From Peribolospora baueri (lineage: Eukaryota; Basidiomycota; Peribolosporomycetes; Peribolosporales; Peribolosporaceae): a DNA stretch of 64,000 nucleotides. Numbering within the stretch: the stretch's first letter is position 1; every line of letters starts with the position of its first letter. The notes below the pieces were generated by a model, which worked only from the letters and a program-made list of their open reading frames with translations, was not told the origin of the DNA and ran no database searches. Of this stretch, positions 1-11,119 are shown piece by piece. Where the stretch lies: NCBI GenBank assembly GCA_029717555.1, contig JAMDHS010000007.1, positions 367,016 through 431,015 on the forward strand, written 5' to 3'. The translations under genes and the position numbers were made by a program.

Positions 1-399
1 CCAGCATGTAATGCAGTCGAATGTTGAGATCAACTGAGCATTGAGCTTGCCGACAACGGACGGCGCTCGCTGCCGCAGACGGGCTCGTAAGAGCATCGAC
101 TGCCCTTGTGCCGAAAGGAACCCACAAGCTGCTCGATGGGGTAAGGCCGAATGAGTCAAATCGTCACGATGCCTGACGCTCCAGGCCTCCTTATCTGCCG
201 AGCTGGGATTGCCTCTGCTTGCCCCCGCTTTCCCAATCCACTCTCGCTTCGCCCGACGTGTCCCACTCCCCTGCTCTAATCTCTCTTCCCCTTCCACCCT
301 CCTCGTTCCATCGCGTCGCCTCAACCCGACTCCCCCGCATCCTCACGACCGCCAAAATATCCCAACCACCGGAGTGTTCCCAAATCACCTCGCGTCCGC
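1..399. other. 3' flank of PRA1 gene, no gene seen
   Basis: This stretch lies downstream of the minus-strand PRA1 stop codon. Open frames over 190-500 are C/T-rich and show no recognisable domain. I see no RNA gene or repeat here. It probably holds the PRA1 3' UTR and part of a neighbouring intergenic region. Confidence 0.5.
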
Positions 400-1551
400 T
401 CAAACGGTCTCTACGCCGGAATACTCGCTCTCGACTCCCGGTTCAATGAAGCTAGCGTGGCCGAGGACAAGCACGGCGGAGGAGCCTACGAGCCAGAAGA
501 CGTAGGCTACCGGGGAGGAAAGGATGACAAGGGGGATACCTGTGTAGCGGGGAAAAAGAGCGCGTGATAAGGCAAGAATTTGTCAACGACGAGGTCGGTG
601 AGACAAATAAAGTAGCACAAAGAAGAGAAACGCTCTTACCGATGATAAAAAGACCGGCGTATAGGCTCTTCTGGGTCACAACGCGGTCGCCTACTTGCAT
701 TGGTTCCGGCGCTGGAGGGAGATGAGCGAGAGTGCGAGGGAATATTTGTTCCGCGTGAGTATGGACGTCCGACATGTCCTTTACCAACAAGAATGAACAA
801 GTAGGAAAGTTGGCCCGAAGAGTGCGAGCATGATGGAAAACAGGCAAAGGCGAGGCTTACCAAATTTGTTAATGGCGATGAAGCCGCCGACGAGGAAGAA
901 TAGAGCTACAAGGAGGAGGGGGTTGGTCAGCCTGGCAAAGTGGGGGAGGAGATCCGCAACAATATAAAAACGACAAAGAGCTAGTAAGCACACAGCATGC
1001 TGATCAATGCGACGGAACGAAAAGGCGAACGCACAGGCCATAGACGGCGAGGATAGCGATAACGACGGCATAGTTTCCAGAGAAATGGCGAGAGTTGTCT
1101 GAGAGAAGTGCACGAAGGAAATCGAAAGAAAGATAGGCAGAAACAAAAATGGATTAGCGGTCGATTCAAAACATGCGCAGGGGATTTCGAGAACAAGGAA
1201 CCCTTGGTGCAGGTTGCAATTGCTCGTCTGCACCTAGTGGGATAGGTCATATTGCACTCACAGGTAATGCGCTACATATGATGACCGGCAAGAAGGGTAC
1301 GTGAGAGAGAAACGGAAACACCTGCCCGTCAACGGGTTGTACCAAAAGATTGGACCTGTACCGCATCGCTCGCTCGGTTGACAGAGGAGGCCAACCCGTC
1401 TCACCTGCGTAGCCTCGTTGAGGTCGTTGGGCCTGCTAATCCTATGATGATCGAAGAACTCGTTGAGCGGACGAAGATGGGAGAGTCGCTGTTCGCGGAA
1501 CTCCTTGAGGGCCTGGGTGGCGTTGGAGGTGAAGGAAAGGAGTTGGGACAT
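400..1551 (-). CDS. PRA1/YIP3 family prenylated Rab acceptor (multi-intron)
   Basis: This is a small ER/Golgi four-helix membrane protein. The family binds prenylated Rab GTPases and helps their membrane cycling. Exons read on the minus strand give the family's order: an N-terminal helix with LRPLNEFFDHHRISRPNDL and EATQ, a piece RAMRYRSNLLVQP, a first hydrophobic hairpin NYAVVIAILAVYG then LTNPLLLVALFFLVGGF, a linker VTQKSLYAGLFIIG, and a second hairpin IPLVILSSPVAYVFWLVG followed by VLVLGHASFIEPGVES. The motif TNPLL...GG and the C-terminal HASF.EP are typical of PRA1. The start ATG (1549-1551) precedes SQLLSFTSNATQALKEFR and the stop TGA is at 400-402. At least five short introns are needed, one of them apparently only about 32 nt. 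The gene is divergent from the Asp-tRNA synthetase gene. Family call is firm; exact middle exon borders are inferred. Confidence 0.85.
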
Positions 1552-2342
1552 GGTCGCAGTGGACAGCGATGAAAGATGACGAGGGGATGAAAAGAGGCGT
1601 GGAAGATGAGGCGGCGCTGAGCACGGCGTTCCAGGAATGGTCGACACGTGGAATCCGAAATAGGGAGAGTGCGCGTCAAGTAGGGTTGCCGCAGCCGATC
1701 AGGAGACAGGGCCCGAAACGGTGGTCGTTGCTGTAGTTGGGACCACACCACCGGTCGAACCACAGTCGTGTCTCCTTTGGAAGGAGACACCACCATGTTT
1801 TCTCTTTTGTGTGGCGCACACTTGTAAGATAATAGGTTACCACCTCCCTTGTCTTTGTAGAGTCTCCTCCCCATGAATGGAGACACCATTGTTTGCCCTT
1901 GATTCGGTGGCACCAAGACGATGTCCGAATCTCTGGGCGTCACAAAAGGCATCGATACAACGCTCAGTTTTTTTCCGAATGAAGACGTCTTAATGTGTAA
2001 ATCAGTTTTCCACCCCGAAATCAAAGGTGATGAGAAGTGGGAGCAAAGGAGAGTGTTTATAAATGGCCCATGAAGAGGAAATGACCTATGCACTACGTAT
2101 TTGATCGGAACTGTGGCTAGTCACGTGAACCTATATAATAACCCTAACCGGTCATCCGATCCGTGTCTGCATGCTCGTCACCGTGATAATAATGAGTCTT
2201 ACGGAGTCATCATTTTGTGTTCCACCTCACCACTTCCGTCTCCAACCCGTTTTGCTTCACGGCTTCCATCTCTCTCGCTTCTTCTCCTAGATACAGATTG
2301 GTCTTTTGGACATTTTCTTCAGTCATTCAGAGAACGAGTACC
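1552..2342. promoter_or_regulatory. Divergent intergenic region between PRA1 and AspRS genes
   Basis: About 790 nt separate the two divergent start codons, so both promoters should lie here. The middle (about 1740-1900) carries two related inverted repeats (listed separately). Near the AspRS start the plus strand is C/T-rich, as is common for 5' leaders in this window. No separate gene is visible. Confidence 0.45.
1768..1886. repeat. Paired hairpin repeats with GTGTCTCC arms
   Basis: Positions 1768-1790 form a perfect palindrome with 10-nt arms (GTGTCTCCTT / AAGGAGACAC) and a 3-nt loop. About 90 nt downstream, 1862-1884 again has GTCTCC ... GGAGAC arms, and both copies end in GGAGACACCA. The two look like diverged copies of one unit. 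Function unknown; could be a cruciform, a regulator binding site or a remnant of a small mobile element. Confidence 0.5.
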
Positions 2343-5254
2343 ATGGCCGATCAGCAGGTGCCCCAGAACCAGCTGCAGGAGGAGCCTTCCGCGCAGAAGC
2401 AGCAGGATGGAGAGAATGTCATCCTTGGGTGAGCGAGGGCTTTTCGGCACACTACGCCACACTGTCTACTTATGCCTCGTACGTCTCCTGACCCTCTCTT
2501 GACTTGTTCGATCACACCAGCGAGGACGGCAAGCCTCTCTCTGCCAATCAGCTCAAGAAAAGGGAAAAGAAGCTGGAGAAAGAGCGCAAGAAGGCTGAGA
2601 CGGCCGCCAGGCTTGAGGCTGAGAAGAAGGCTAGGCAAGCTAGCGAGCCTGTGAGTTGTTAGCATATGGAACCCGTGGTTGAGGCGGCAGGCACTCTGTT
2701 TCTTCACGCGGCCGGAATGAGGCACGCTACAAGACCCCCTATAGAGGGCCGCTGCACGGAAGTTTCGACGCAGCGTCCGAAAGTCTTTAAATTGAAGTTC
2801 TTGCTTATTTATACTGTTGCACTCCCTACCTTCTGCCGTCCACAGGATTTCGCCTCTGACAGGTATGGCAAGCTCGGTTCAAACAACCAGCAATCTGCTG
2901 CAAGCGGAGAGGCGAAGCCAAAGTTGGTGCGAGTTGAGGAATTAAGCAAGGAGATGGATGGGGTACGCGTGAGGATACGCGCTAGGGTTCATACTACGAG
3001 GGAACAGGGTGAGGATCGAGAAGTGTGATTTGATGAGGGAAGAGCAGCAGGTGGACTTCGCGAAAAGAGACGGGCTTCACCTAGTGCTGCTTTCCAGAAC
3101 AATAGAGCTGAGAGAGGTTTATGGTCTCTGAGACCTGAACTGTTAGACAGAGGACTGATTACCCATCATTTATTCTCCCCGCCCGCAGCCAAGATTGTCT
3201 TCCTTACCCTCCGTCAGCAACTCTCAACAGTGCAAGCGCTGGTGGTTGTGACACCCGAAATGGTGTCCAAGCAGATGATCAAGTGGGTCGGCTCTCTGCC
3301 GACAGAGAGTATCATCGACGTGGAGGGCGTTGTACAGGCTGTGAAGACTCCAATCAAAAGTGCTAGTATTAGCGACGCTGAGATCGCTATCGATAAGGTG
3401 TGCTCTCGCACGTTGGTTCACTTTAAAGTTAAGACCGGCGCTCACCCGAGTCGCATCCGGCGCTCTTCTCTTTCTCTTCTCCCTTCAGATCTTCCTGATC
3501 GGTGAAGTCACCCTCGGGTCCCAGCTGCCCTTCGGCGTCGACGAGGCGACGAAGGGCGAGGCTGAGCTCGTCGCGTCTGGAACGGTACGTGACATGCCTC
3601 GTCTTCAACTTATTTGGGGGACAATGAATGCCACATTGCTTGAATATCCCTCAGCTGAAAACTTTCTGGTTTGTTGATCACCCGTCCTCTTGGATGCTCC
3701 CCTACAGCCATCTGTCGAACTTGACACGCGACTAAACAACCGTGTGCTCGACTTGCGAGTGAGTTCACATACCATCGAATATATCTCAGAGGACGGGCAG
3801 ATAAGCTGAAGGTCCCTCTCTTCCCTCACGTCCTCCTCTTTTCTGGCTCCCACTCATAGACGCCCACCAACCAAGCAATCTTCCGCCTTCAGGCGGCGAT
3901 CGTCAAGCACTTCCGCGACTATCTAGACCAGAAGGGTTTTGTTGAGATCCACTCTCCCAAGCTTCAGGGTGCTGCTTCCGAGTCGGGTGCCAGCGTGTTC
4001 AAGGTCGGGTACTTCAAGGGTGAGTTGGTTATGTTTTTATATTGGTTGGAAAAGAGAGCAACTTCTCACTGAACTTTCGTTTTTCCATACACTTTGGCGC
4101 TTGTTGTGGTGACTCGTAGGCTCGGCTTTCCTCGCTCAGTCCCCGCAGCTTAGCAAGCAGATGGCCATCGCAGCCGACTTTGAGAAGGTGTACGAGATCG
4201 GGCCGGGTGAGCGCGCACTCGTGCTGGCTGAGCGCTCCGACCATCGTTCCCCTGCTGACTGTTTTGCTCGTGTTTGCCTTGTCAACTCTACGTCTCACCC
4301 TGCCAGTCTTCCGCGCCGAGGACTCAAACACGCACCGCCACATGACCGAGTTCACGGGCCTGGATCTAGAGATGGTCTTCGACCAAAGTTACACCGAGGT
4401 AGTTGACCTCATCGACGGCCTTTTGCGCTACGTTTTTGGGGAGCTCAAGACCAAGTACACGCGCGAGGTTGACCTCGTTAGGAGGCAGTTTAACGCCGAG
4501 CCGTTTGAGATTCCGGAAGGAGATACTATCAGGTTGGCTTACAAGTGAGTGGAGTTGCGGACTTGGAGGTGCGTTTTAGGCACGAGCGGCAAATACTTAT
4601 TCATTGTCGTTATCGCGGCGTCACCCAGGCAAGGCATCGAGCTCCTCCGAGCGGACGGCGTCGAGTTGGGGGACATGGACGACTTGAGGTGAGTGTTCGT
4701 GAGGCATGTTGTTAGCCTCCTCGTCAAGGTTTGACGAGCGTCCATGACTGCTTTTCACTCCCCAGCACCGAGAACGAGAAGCGTCTGGGCCGCCTGGTCA
4801 AGGAGAAGTACCATACGGACTACTTCATTCTCGACAAATTCCCCCTTTCCCTTCGCCCCTTCTACACCATGCCTGATTTGGAGGATGGCCAGTTGTCCAA
4901 CTCGTACGACTTCTTCATGCGCGGAGAGGAGATCCTTTCCGGGGCGCAGCGGATTCACGAGCCTGCATTCTTGGAGCAGCGGATGAAGGAGTTCGGCGTG
5001 GACCCCGCTTCTATGAAGCCGTATGTTGACGCTTTCAGACTTGGGGCTCCGCCTCACGCTGGTGGTGGTATCGGTGAGTATCGCGCGCCATATTATCCAC
5101 CCAGGTGGATGTTCAGTTCCAGACGCGAAGTGAGATGCTGATCGTCTTGTCGCACCCTTCAGGTCTCGAGCGCGTGCTGATGTTCTACCTCGGCCTGAAG
5201 AACATTCGTCGCGCTTCCTTGTTCCCCCGTGACCCCAAGCGTCTCGAACCTTGA
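2343..5254 (+). CDS. DPS1: Cytosolic aspartyl-tRNA synthetase (class IIb)
   Basis: The enzyme charges tRNA-Asp with aspartate in the cytoplasm. About 12 exons give a protein near 570 aa, the normal length for the fungal enzyme. Order of parts: a lysine/glutamate-rich N-terminal RNA-binding extension ([18 protein letters not shown]), an OB-fold anticodon domain ([14 protein letters not shown] ... [11 protein letters not shown]), then the class II core with motif 1 around FVEIHSPKL, the aspartate-site stretch [15 protein letters not shown], motif 2 [19 protein letters not shown], and motif 3 [19 protein letters not shown]. It ends [10 protein letters not shown] before TGA at 5252-5254. The KQMAI flipping-loop form and the basic N-terminal tail mark it as the eukaryotic cytosolic type, not the mitochondrial bacterial-like type. 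Start ATG 2343 follows a C/T-rich leader and opens [14 protein letters not shown]. Confidence 0.95.
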
Positions 5255-5820
5255 TGAGTCGAGCTCGGCCCTGCTCTTAGTTACCTTCCCTTCTTTCATC
5301 TACCTTTTGTCTTTACTACGTCCCCTGTTGTTAACCATGCGTTCCGGAGGTAGCACAAAGTTATATACGCGACGCGACCCTCTTCCCGTTTCCCCTCGGC
5401 CTCCTTGTTTGTGCCGCTGTCTCGCAGTCGCAACCATTCCCTCTCAAAATTGTTCTCCGTCCGCCAACCTTCCCTGTCTCGTTCCCTGTCTCGTGTCTTG
5501 CTCCCCTCTTCTCATCGGCAGGCACATGTAGACGCGATGTCACGATCGCAGGCAGTCGAGTCCTTGAAAATCTGGAGGAATCGGAATCGACCCTCTTCGA
5601 TCTCGGAAAGCATCCAGGTGGCGCTGCGGCGATCCGCAGTAAATGGACGACGTTCCCAAGGGAGAAAACGAACGGCTCGTGTGTACTCTTCTTTGCCGGT
5701 CAAATTCGAAAAGGAAAGGAGCGAGCCGACACTTTTCATCTCGTCCTCCTCCGCCCTATCTTGTTCTCCCATTTATCGACCGGATCACGACCAGCGAGGG
5801 ACGCGAAACGAACCGAACCG
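5255..5820. other. Intergenic, AspRS 3' end and NOL12 promoter
   Basis: About 566 nt between two plus-strand genes. The plus strand has a C/T-rich stretch around 5390-5520. No conserved frame or RNA gene is recognised. Confidence 0.45.
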
Positions 5821-6926
5821 ATGGCCGCGACGAGGGACAACGTTTCGCTGCTCACGGCGGGCGACCAGGTCTTCGCGCGCAAGCGGAAACGGAAGGAGGC
5901 GGCGTCGAGGAGGAACGGCAAGGGAAGCGTTACGGAGGAGGTGGTTTTTGATGACACTGCGAGGAGGTGAGCGAGTTGGGGAGAGAGGGCGCCTAAGCGG
6001 AAGGGCCGGACCGTTCGTGAAATGACGTCTTCCCTCTTTCGTTCCATGGATCGCCCTTCGCCTCGTCGTGCGGCGCTGATCCGACTCTTCATCGACAGAG
6101 AATACCTTACAGGCTTCCACAAACGCAAGCTCGCTCGGAAAGAGGTGGCAAAGAAGCTGGCGTTGGAGAGGGAGAGGCAGGAGCGGCTGGAGGCGCGGAA
6201 GGTGGCTAGAGAGGCAAGAAAGGAACAGGCGGAAGAGAACATGCGGAGGGAGAGGAGGGCTTTGGGGTTGGACGAGGAGGAGGAGGAAAGGGAGAGTGAG
6301 AAGGATGGGGAGGGGAAGGATGGAAGTGGGGAAATTGAAGGTGAGTCCGTGAGCATACAGATTTCCATCGGTGACGTGCGATCTGACGCCTCGATGCTCT
6401 CCTGCCGGTCTCCCCCATCAATCCTTAATTCATACTCGGAACACCTTCATCTGAAACAGGCCCGGCAGAGGAAGAATACGACACAGATGAGCACGTCACG
6501 ACGGTAACGGTGGTGGAAGACTTCATCCCTGGAGTCTTCGACGAGGACCTATCCAGCCCTTCGGGGTCTGGGTGGAAGGCCAAGAAGAAAGGTGACATGC
6601 GAGTCGGGAGTGCGGACGGTGAAGAAGAGGGCGATCTAGCGGATGAAGGGGACGAGGGAGATGAGACGGACGACGCGCCACCAAAGCGCAAGGTGGCCAA
6701 GCTGGGCTCTTCCTCGACCACGCCGCAGGACTCGTCTCGCCGTCGGACCGCATTATCCTCCTCCGCCTCATCAGCAGCGAAGACGAACAAGCCTTTCCGG
6801 TACGAGAGCAAGGCGGCGCGCATGGCTGGGCGGAGGAAGGTCGGGGAGCAGAGGAGGAAGAAGGCGGAAGAGAGAATCTCCGCCTCGAAGGCGAAGGGAA
6901 AGGGCGGGGGGAAGCGGAGGCGGTGA
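5821..6926 (+). CDS. NOL12: Nucleolar protein 12 / Rrp17-type 5'-3' exoribonuclease
   Basis: This family works in the nucleolus in 5' end processing of pre-60S ribosomal RNA. Three exons give about 300 aa. The diagnostic N-terminal Nol12 signature is present across the first splice junction: VTEEVVFDDTARR joined to EYLTGFHKRKLARKE. It is followed by a long charged coiled coil (KKLALERERQERLEARKV...), then an acidic, serine-rich middle (EEEYDTDEHVTTVTVVEDF, GDEGDETDDA) and a basic C-terminal tail ending KAKGKGGGKRRR, a probable nucleolar signal. ATG 5821 opens AATRDNVSLLTAGDQVF; stop TGA is 6924-6926. Introns lie at about 5968-6099 and 6341-6459. The domain call rests on the EYLTGFHKRK block. 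The gene faces Sec61 gamma tail to tail. Confidence 0.88.
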
Positions 6927-7321
6927 GGGCATGGGACGGGAAAAAAGGGATGGCGTGGCGTCCTGGCCGATGTATTCTTTCCTTATATTATCTCCTTCAT
7001 CTTCGATCTGGCCAACTTCGGTTATGTTCGATGGGCTCGCCAAATATATCAGGATGCAGTGTAGGTTCGTTTGCGGCCAATGCGATGGCGGTCTGTTTTG
7101 TTCTGGTCAAGGAAACAAACGCGGAGGACGAGGATTGGCAAGACAACGCATCCCAGGGGAGAAGGAGGGCAAATACACAGGAAGAGAGTGATGGAAAAGA
7201 AAGACGAAGGAAAGGGGCTCTCATATCGTCTATGCGCCACCGCTGGGAAGGGAGAGTAGGAGTGAAGGTATTTGTCAGCACCCACATGCTTTCGATGAGA
7301 AAAGAATGAACGCGGAGGCAC

Positions 7322-8089
7322 TCACACAAGCTGCAGAAAGGTTATATCGAAACAAAAAGCGAACAAAAAAGGCAATACACCCAGTCAGCACTTCTGAAGA
7401 CAAGCTCATCGGCAGGGTAGGAGACAAAATGACAAGAATAACTGGCTGCAGACGTGCAAAGAGGCCGCCAGCAACGGTCGTCCGTCCATCTCGCTAGCCT
7501 CGCCTTGCCACATCACCAACACTACCCGGTCTCACACCCAGCCAACCCTTTGCAAAATCAGAATGCAACTCACGATGTTGTTGATGGGAATATGGATCAG
7601 CTTGACAATGTAGCCAATGAAGCCCATGACGCAGAACCCGACACCGACGGCACGACAGATTTGGAGGTACTCTAACGACGAAGAACGGGAAGCGCAAGTC
7701 GGGGCGTGAGTGTAAAAATGAGAAACGTTGCCGTGGCGCCAGCTTATGATCGGATGATGTCCCGAGGGGACAAAATGATCTTTCTCAGGGGGACAATCCT
7801 ACTCACCCTTCTGATTTGGCTTGGTACACCGGTTCATGAACTGAGAATGTAAGCAAAAATGGCAGAGGTCAGGTCATTGTCCGAGAAGTGCGTAATGCCG
7901 ATTCGCCCTGGGCTTCCAACAGGCCTCATTTCCAGCACATCGATGCCACTTGAAATGGGCGCGGAAACCAATGGAATCGAAAAAAAGACCGGCAAAAGCG
8001 AAAAGGACGTCGACGAGCCAACCTACCTGAGAGCCCTCCTTGAGGAATTGCTGAGGGATCTCGGCAAACTCGCGAACCTTGTCAGACAT
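7322..8089 (-). CDS. SSS1: Sec61 gamma subunit of the ER translocon (SSS1)
   Basis: This is the small tail-anchored subunit that clamps the Sec61 channel in the ER membrane. Exons: 8027-8089 ([20 protein letters not shown]), 7807-7840 ([11 protein letters not shown]), 7574-7671 ([18 protein letters not shown] then [15 protein letters not shown]) and a proposed last exon of only 9 nt at 7322-7330 (LV stop). The result is about 67 aa, the family's usual size, with the cytosolic amphipathic helix, the RCTKP block and one transmembrane helix ending in the conserved [10 protein letters not shown]. If the last intron (7331-7573) were retained the protein would instead end [12 protein letters not shown], unlike the family. 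The gene is divergent from the methyltransferase gene, with 255 nt between start codons. Confidence 0.9.
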
Positions 8090-8344
8090 GGTAGGCGAGT
8101 GTGAGTAGCAGTTTGGCGTAAAGTGGTCCGGAAAAGATTGGAGCGGGGGCAGGAGGACGAGGGTTGGAAGAAAGCACCAAGGTCGAGAACCACCGTGGTG
8201 CTGGCACGTGGATACGCGCACTTACGCGGTGGAGAGGTCGGGGTTGAGGCGCTTAGTCAGCCGTCGCCCCGGTACGGATGTCGTACTCTTGCGTTCTCTT
8301 GGTGAGCGATTCTCCACTCAGTTCATCATTCCTCCTCAGAGAAG

Positions 8345-9558
8345 ATGTCGGCAGTATCGGACCAGGTGGACGACAAGACAGCGCAGATATTGCGTTTGAG
8401 GGACATGGTCCGCCAGGACCCGGACAAGGGTGAACAAGCGAGCGAAGCCGGCATGGCGAGATCGTCGTTGGCGTGACGTTGCTGCACTGCGCTCGCTCGG
8501 GCTCACGCACGCTTTCCTTCCATCTCGTTTGGTTACAAATCCATTTCAACGAAGCCTGGGAGCAAGCTTGGCAAGACTATCTCACGCCCTGGGACGATGG
8601 CGCGTCTTCCCAGCTAGCCCTCGTTGACCTCCTGTCCGCTCCTCCTGAGGACATCGGGGATCTGCCTCGCAAGGGGAGGGCGTTGGTTCCTGGATGCGGG
8701 AGAGGGTATGACGTCCTTGAACTCGCAAAGCTCGGGGATGAATTGGAAGTGTGGGGGGCAGATTTGAGCGAGACAGCGGTGGAGAAGGCTAAGGAGGTGG
8801 GTTGAAGAACTGTGAACAAACGACGTGGCAAAGAGCTGGCGCCATTTCCTCGTTCTTGCCCTCATTTGCTCGACACTTTAACAACTCGTTGGCGGACATG
8901 TCCGTTTCAATCTCTCTATCCTCAGTTTGTAGCTTCTCAATCCCACCCGCCAGTCAATGTCTCCTTCCACGCCCTCGACTTTTTCAAATTTCCCCTCCCC
9001 GCGGACGGAGAGCGGTTTCAGATCGTATATGACTACACGTGCGTCGTCTGGCCTACTGTAACTGGGCTGGCCCTGTCAGAATGCCGTTTTGGTGCTGACC
9101 AAAGCATGTGTCATTGCACCTTCCCTGCCCAATCGGGTTCAACAGCTTCTTCTGTGCCCTCCCGTCAGCGCGTCGACGCGACTGGGCGAACCGAATGTCC
9201 GAGCTTCTCTCCCCAGGCTCCGGGCTGCTCATCACCCTGCAGTACCCCATCGACGGTGACCGCCCAGGAGGGCCGCCTTACAGCGTCGATCCTGTCGAGT
9301 TGAGCGCCTGTTTTTCTTACCTCACTAGACGCAGCTCAAAGGCGCGCGTACGACGTGTTGACTGACAGCCGACGTTTCTCCTCTCTCTCTCACTCGCGCA
9401 CATGCGTCCTCGTCGCCATTAAACGATGCAGGTACGACTCATTGCTTCTGCCCACGTTCGACAAGCTCCATTCGCGCGTCCCTGCGAAAAGTTTGCCCTC
9501 GCACGTGCGCCGAGAACTCATTGTCGTGTATAGGCGTAAGAAGGTGGAGGAGAAGTGA
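8345..9558 (+). CDS. TPMT/HOL-type SAM-dependent thiol or halide methyltransferase
   Basis: The protein belongs to the thiopurine S-methyltransferase fold family; the fungal and plant branch methylates thiols such as sulfide or bisulfide and halides, using S-adenosylmethionine in the cytosol. Exon 1 (ATG 8345) gives SAVSDQVDDKTAQILRLRDM and joins by an intron (about 8429-8564) to AWEQAWQDYLTPWDDG, the family's N-terminal W...TPWD block. The SAM-binding motif I is RALVPGCGRGYDVLELAKLG, with the acidic strand-2 end VWGADLSETAVEKAKE. Further exons give FHALDFFKFPLPADGERFQIVYDYT, then DWANRMSELLSPGSGLLITL and GGPPYSVDP, and a C-terminal exon with LHSRVPAKSLPSHVRRELIV and VYRRKKVEEK. Stop TGA is 9556-9558. 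Length about 260 aa fits. The family is clear; the physiological substrate is not. Confidence 0.87.
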
Positions 9559-10050
9559 AGGAGAAAGATAGGTGGACATGTGCAGGTGGAACGGGCGTAG
9601 AGCAAGAGCCGGAGGTATCTCATTTTTGACGGATTCGATCTCAAGACGGAAATTCGAGGAGTTGAAGGAAAGACGGAAAGGAGGCAACTGAGAGTCGGAC
9701 ATGAATCGTCACGCGGTCGCAACGCGGAAGGCGATCACACGCGTGTATGGTACTGCCATTGGTGTCTCGTTCGTGGCGGATCGCACCGGGTCTTACATGG
9801 ACATAATCTCGCGGAGCTCTCAAGAATGTATATAAGGAGCTTGTTCCTTATCACGAGGTCTTTCGATCTTGCCTACGGTGGTGGCACGCGACAGGTTCTG
9901 TCTCATCTGGAAATCGGTCGTCCCCATCGAGAGACGTCGGGCACAGACATACCTGGCCTGCAGCACCTGGTGTGAAATGAAGTCGAGTTCCAGTCGTGGG
10001 TAATGATACAGTAACGTCGCTGGCTCTCCTTTCCCATCCCGCCTCCAAGC
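9559..10050. other. Convergent intergenic region
   Basis: About 490 nt between the 3' ends of the methyltransferase and SLX9 genes. No domain, RNA gene or repeat recognised. Confidence 0.4.
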
Positions 10051-11119
10051 CTACGCATCCACATCCATCCCACCCCCGCCCTTCTTCTTCTTCTTTTGAC
10101 CATCACCAATATGTCGAGAAGGCTCGAGCTGGAGAGTATTGAGCGCGTGTCTCCGGAGGGTGTCAAAGGGGTTAGAGGAGTAGGACGGATCGGCTAGGAT
10201 GTGTGGTAAGCGGGCCGATTCCGTCGCGCTGTGGGGACGCGAAATAGGAAGAAGTGCGGTATATTTGCTCGTCCATTCGTCAGCAATGAAGTCGGAGCAC
10301 GGCGCAAAATGGTGGCGTCAGGAAGGACGGCCAGGTGCATGGACTCACAGAACCTGCTTCCGCTTCTTCTCGGTGACGGGTTTACTGCTCCCCTTGCCTC
10401 CCACCTTATTCCACCCGTTCTTATCCTCAGCGTTTCCCCCCTTCTCCCCTCTCTCCTCCTCCACGTCGTCGGCCTCCTGTCCACCGACGGCCTCCTCCAA
10501 AGCGAGCTCCACCTCCGCCATTCCCCTTCCACCGGCCAGTTGCTCGTTTGCCTTGCGCTTCAATCTCCGCAGGTGGGACTTGCTAACGGGATAGGGCAGC
10601 TGGTCCTTGTTTATGTTGCCGGTGCCGGCTCGAGCGTAAGGGTGCGCGTAGGGAGAGATACGATCGCCCTCGGTGGCTCGGGAGAGGAGGCCAGCGTGCT
10701 TGGCGCTGCGTTTGGCGAACTTCGTCGCCTGTCGGTCGTCTAGGGTAGAGAGAATGGTAGCAGGCTGTTCTTGTGCATGAGTGTGCGTTCAGTACAATGA
10801 TGGAAAAAGGGAGGGTGGTGGACGGAGTAGGCGAAGAGCGCCATGATAAACGACACACTTCAAGATCCGATGAAAACGATCGACGAAAGCTCACCTCGAC
10901 ATCCGCCCCGCTGCCCACCTTGACCGTCTCCGTGACCGCTCCGTCTCCGACCGCAAAAGTCCTCTTTGCCTTGGACGCGGCCGGCTGATGACCTCCGCCT
11001 GAGATCCTTCGTCGTGCAGCTTTTGGCTTATCAGGAAAAGGCGAATGCAGCCAAGTCAGTTGACCGGTCAGCCAGCCATGCAGTCCACCTGGGCTGCGAT
11101 TGGCCTGTTCGCTCACCAT
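10051..11119 (-). CDS. SLX9: SLX9-like ribosome biogenesis protein
   Basis: SLX9 proteins act in nucleolar pre-40S maturation and export. On the minus strand the frame begins with a lone ATG (11117-11119) followed directly by a GTGAGC donor; the intron 11027-11116 then joins to PKAARRRISGGGHQPAASK. Later exons give TKFAKRSAKHAGLLSRATEG, PVSKSHLRRLKRKANEQLAG and an acidic stretch (LALEEAVGGQEADDVEEERG). The C-terminal exon reads ILADPSYSSNPFDTLRRHAL then NTLQLEPSRHIGDGQKKKKK, closely matching the family's C-terminal YSSNPF..(L/I)R.HA.NTL signature, and stops at TAG 10051-10053. Length is about 200 aa. The C-terminal signature makes the family call good; middle exon borders are approximate. It is divergent from the four-helix membrane protein gene. 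Confidence 0.82.
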
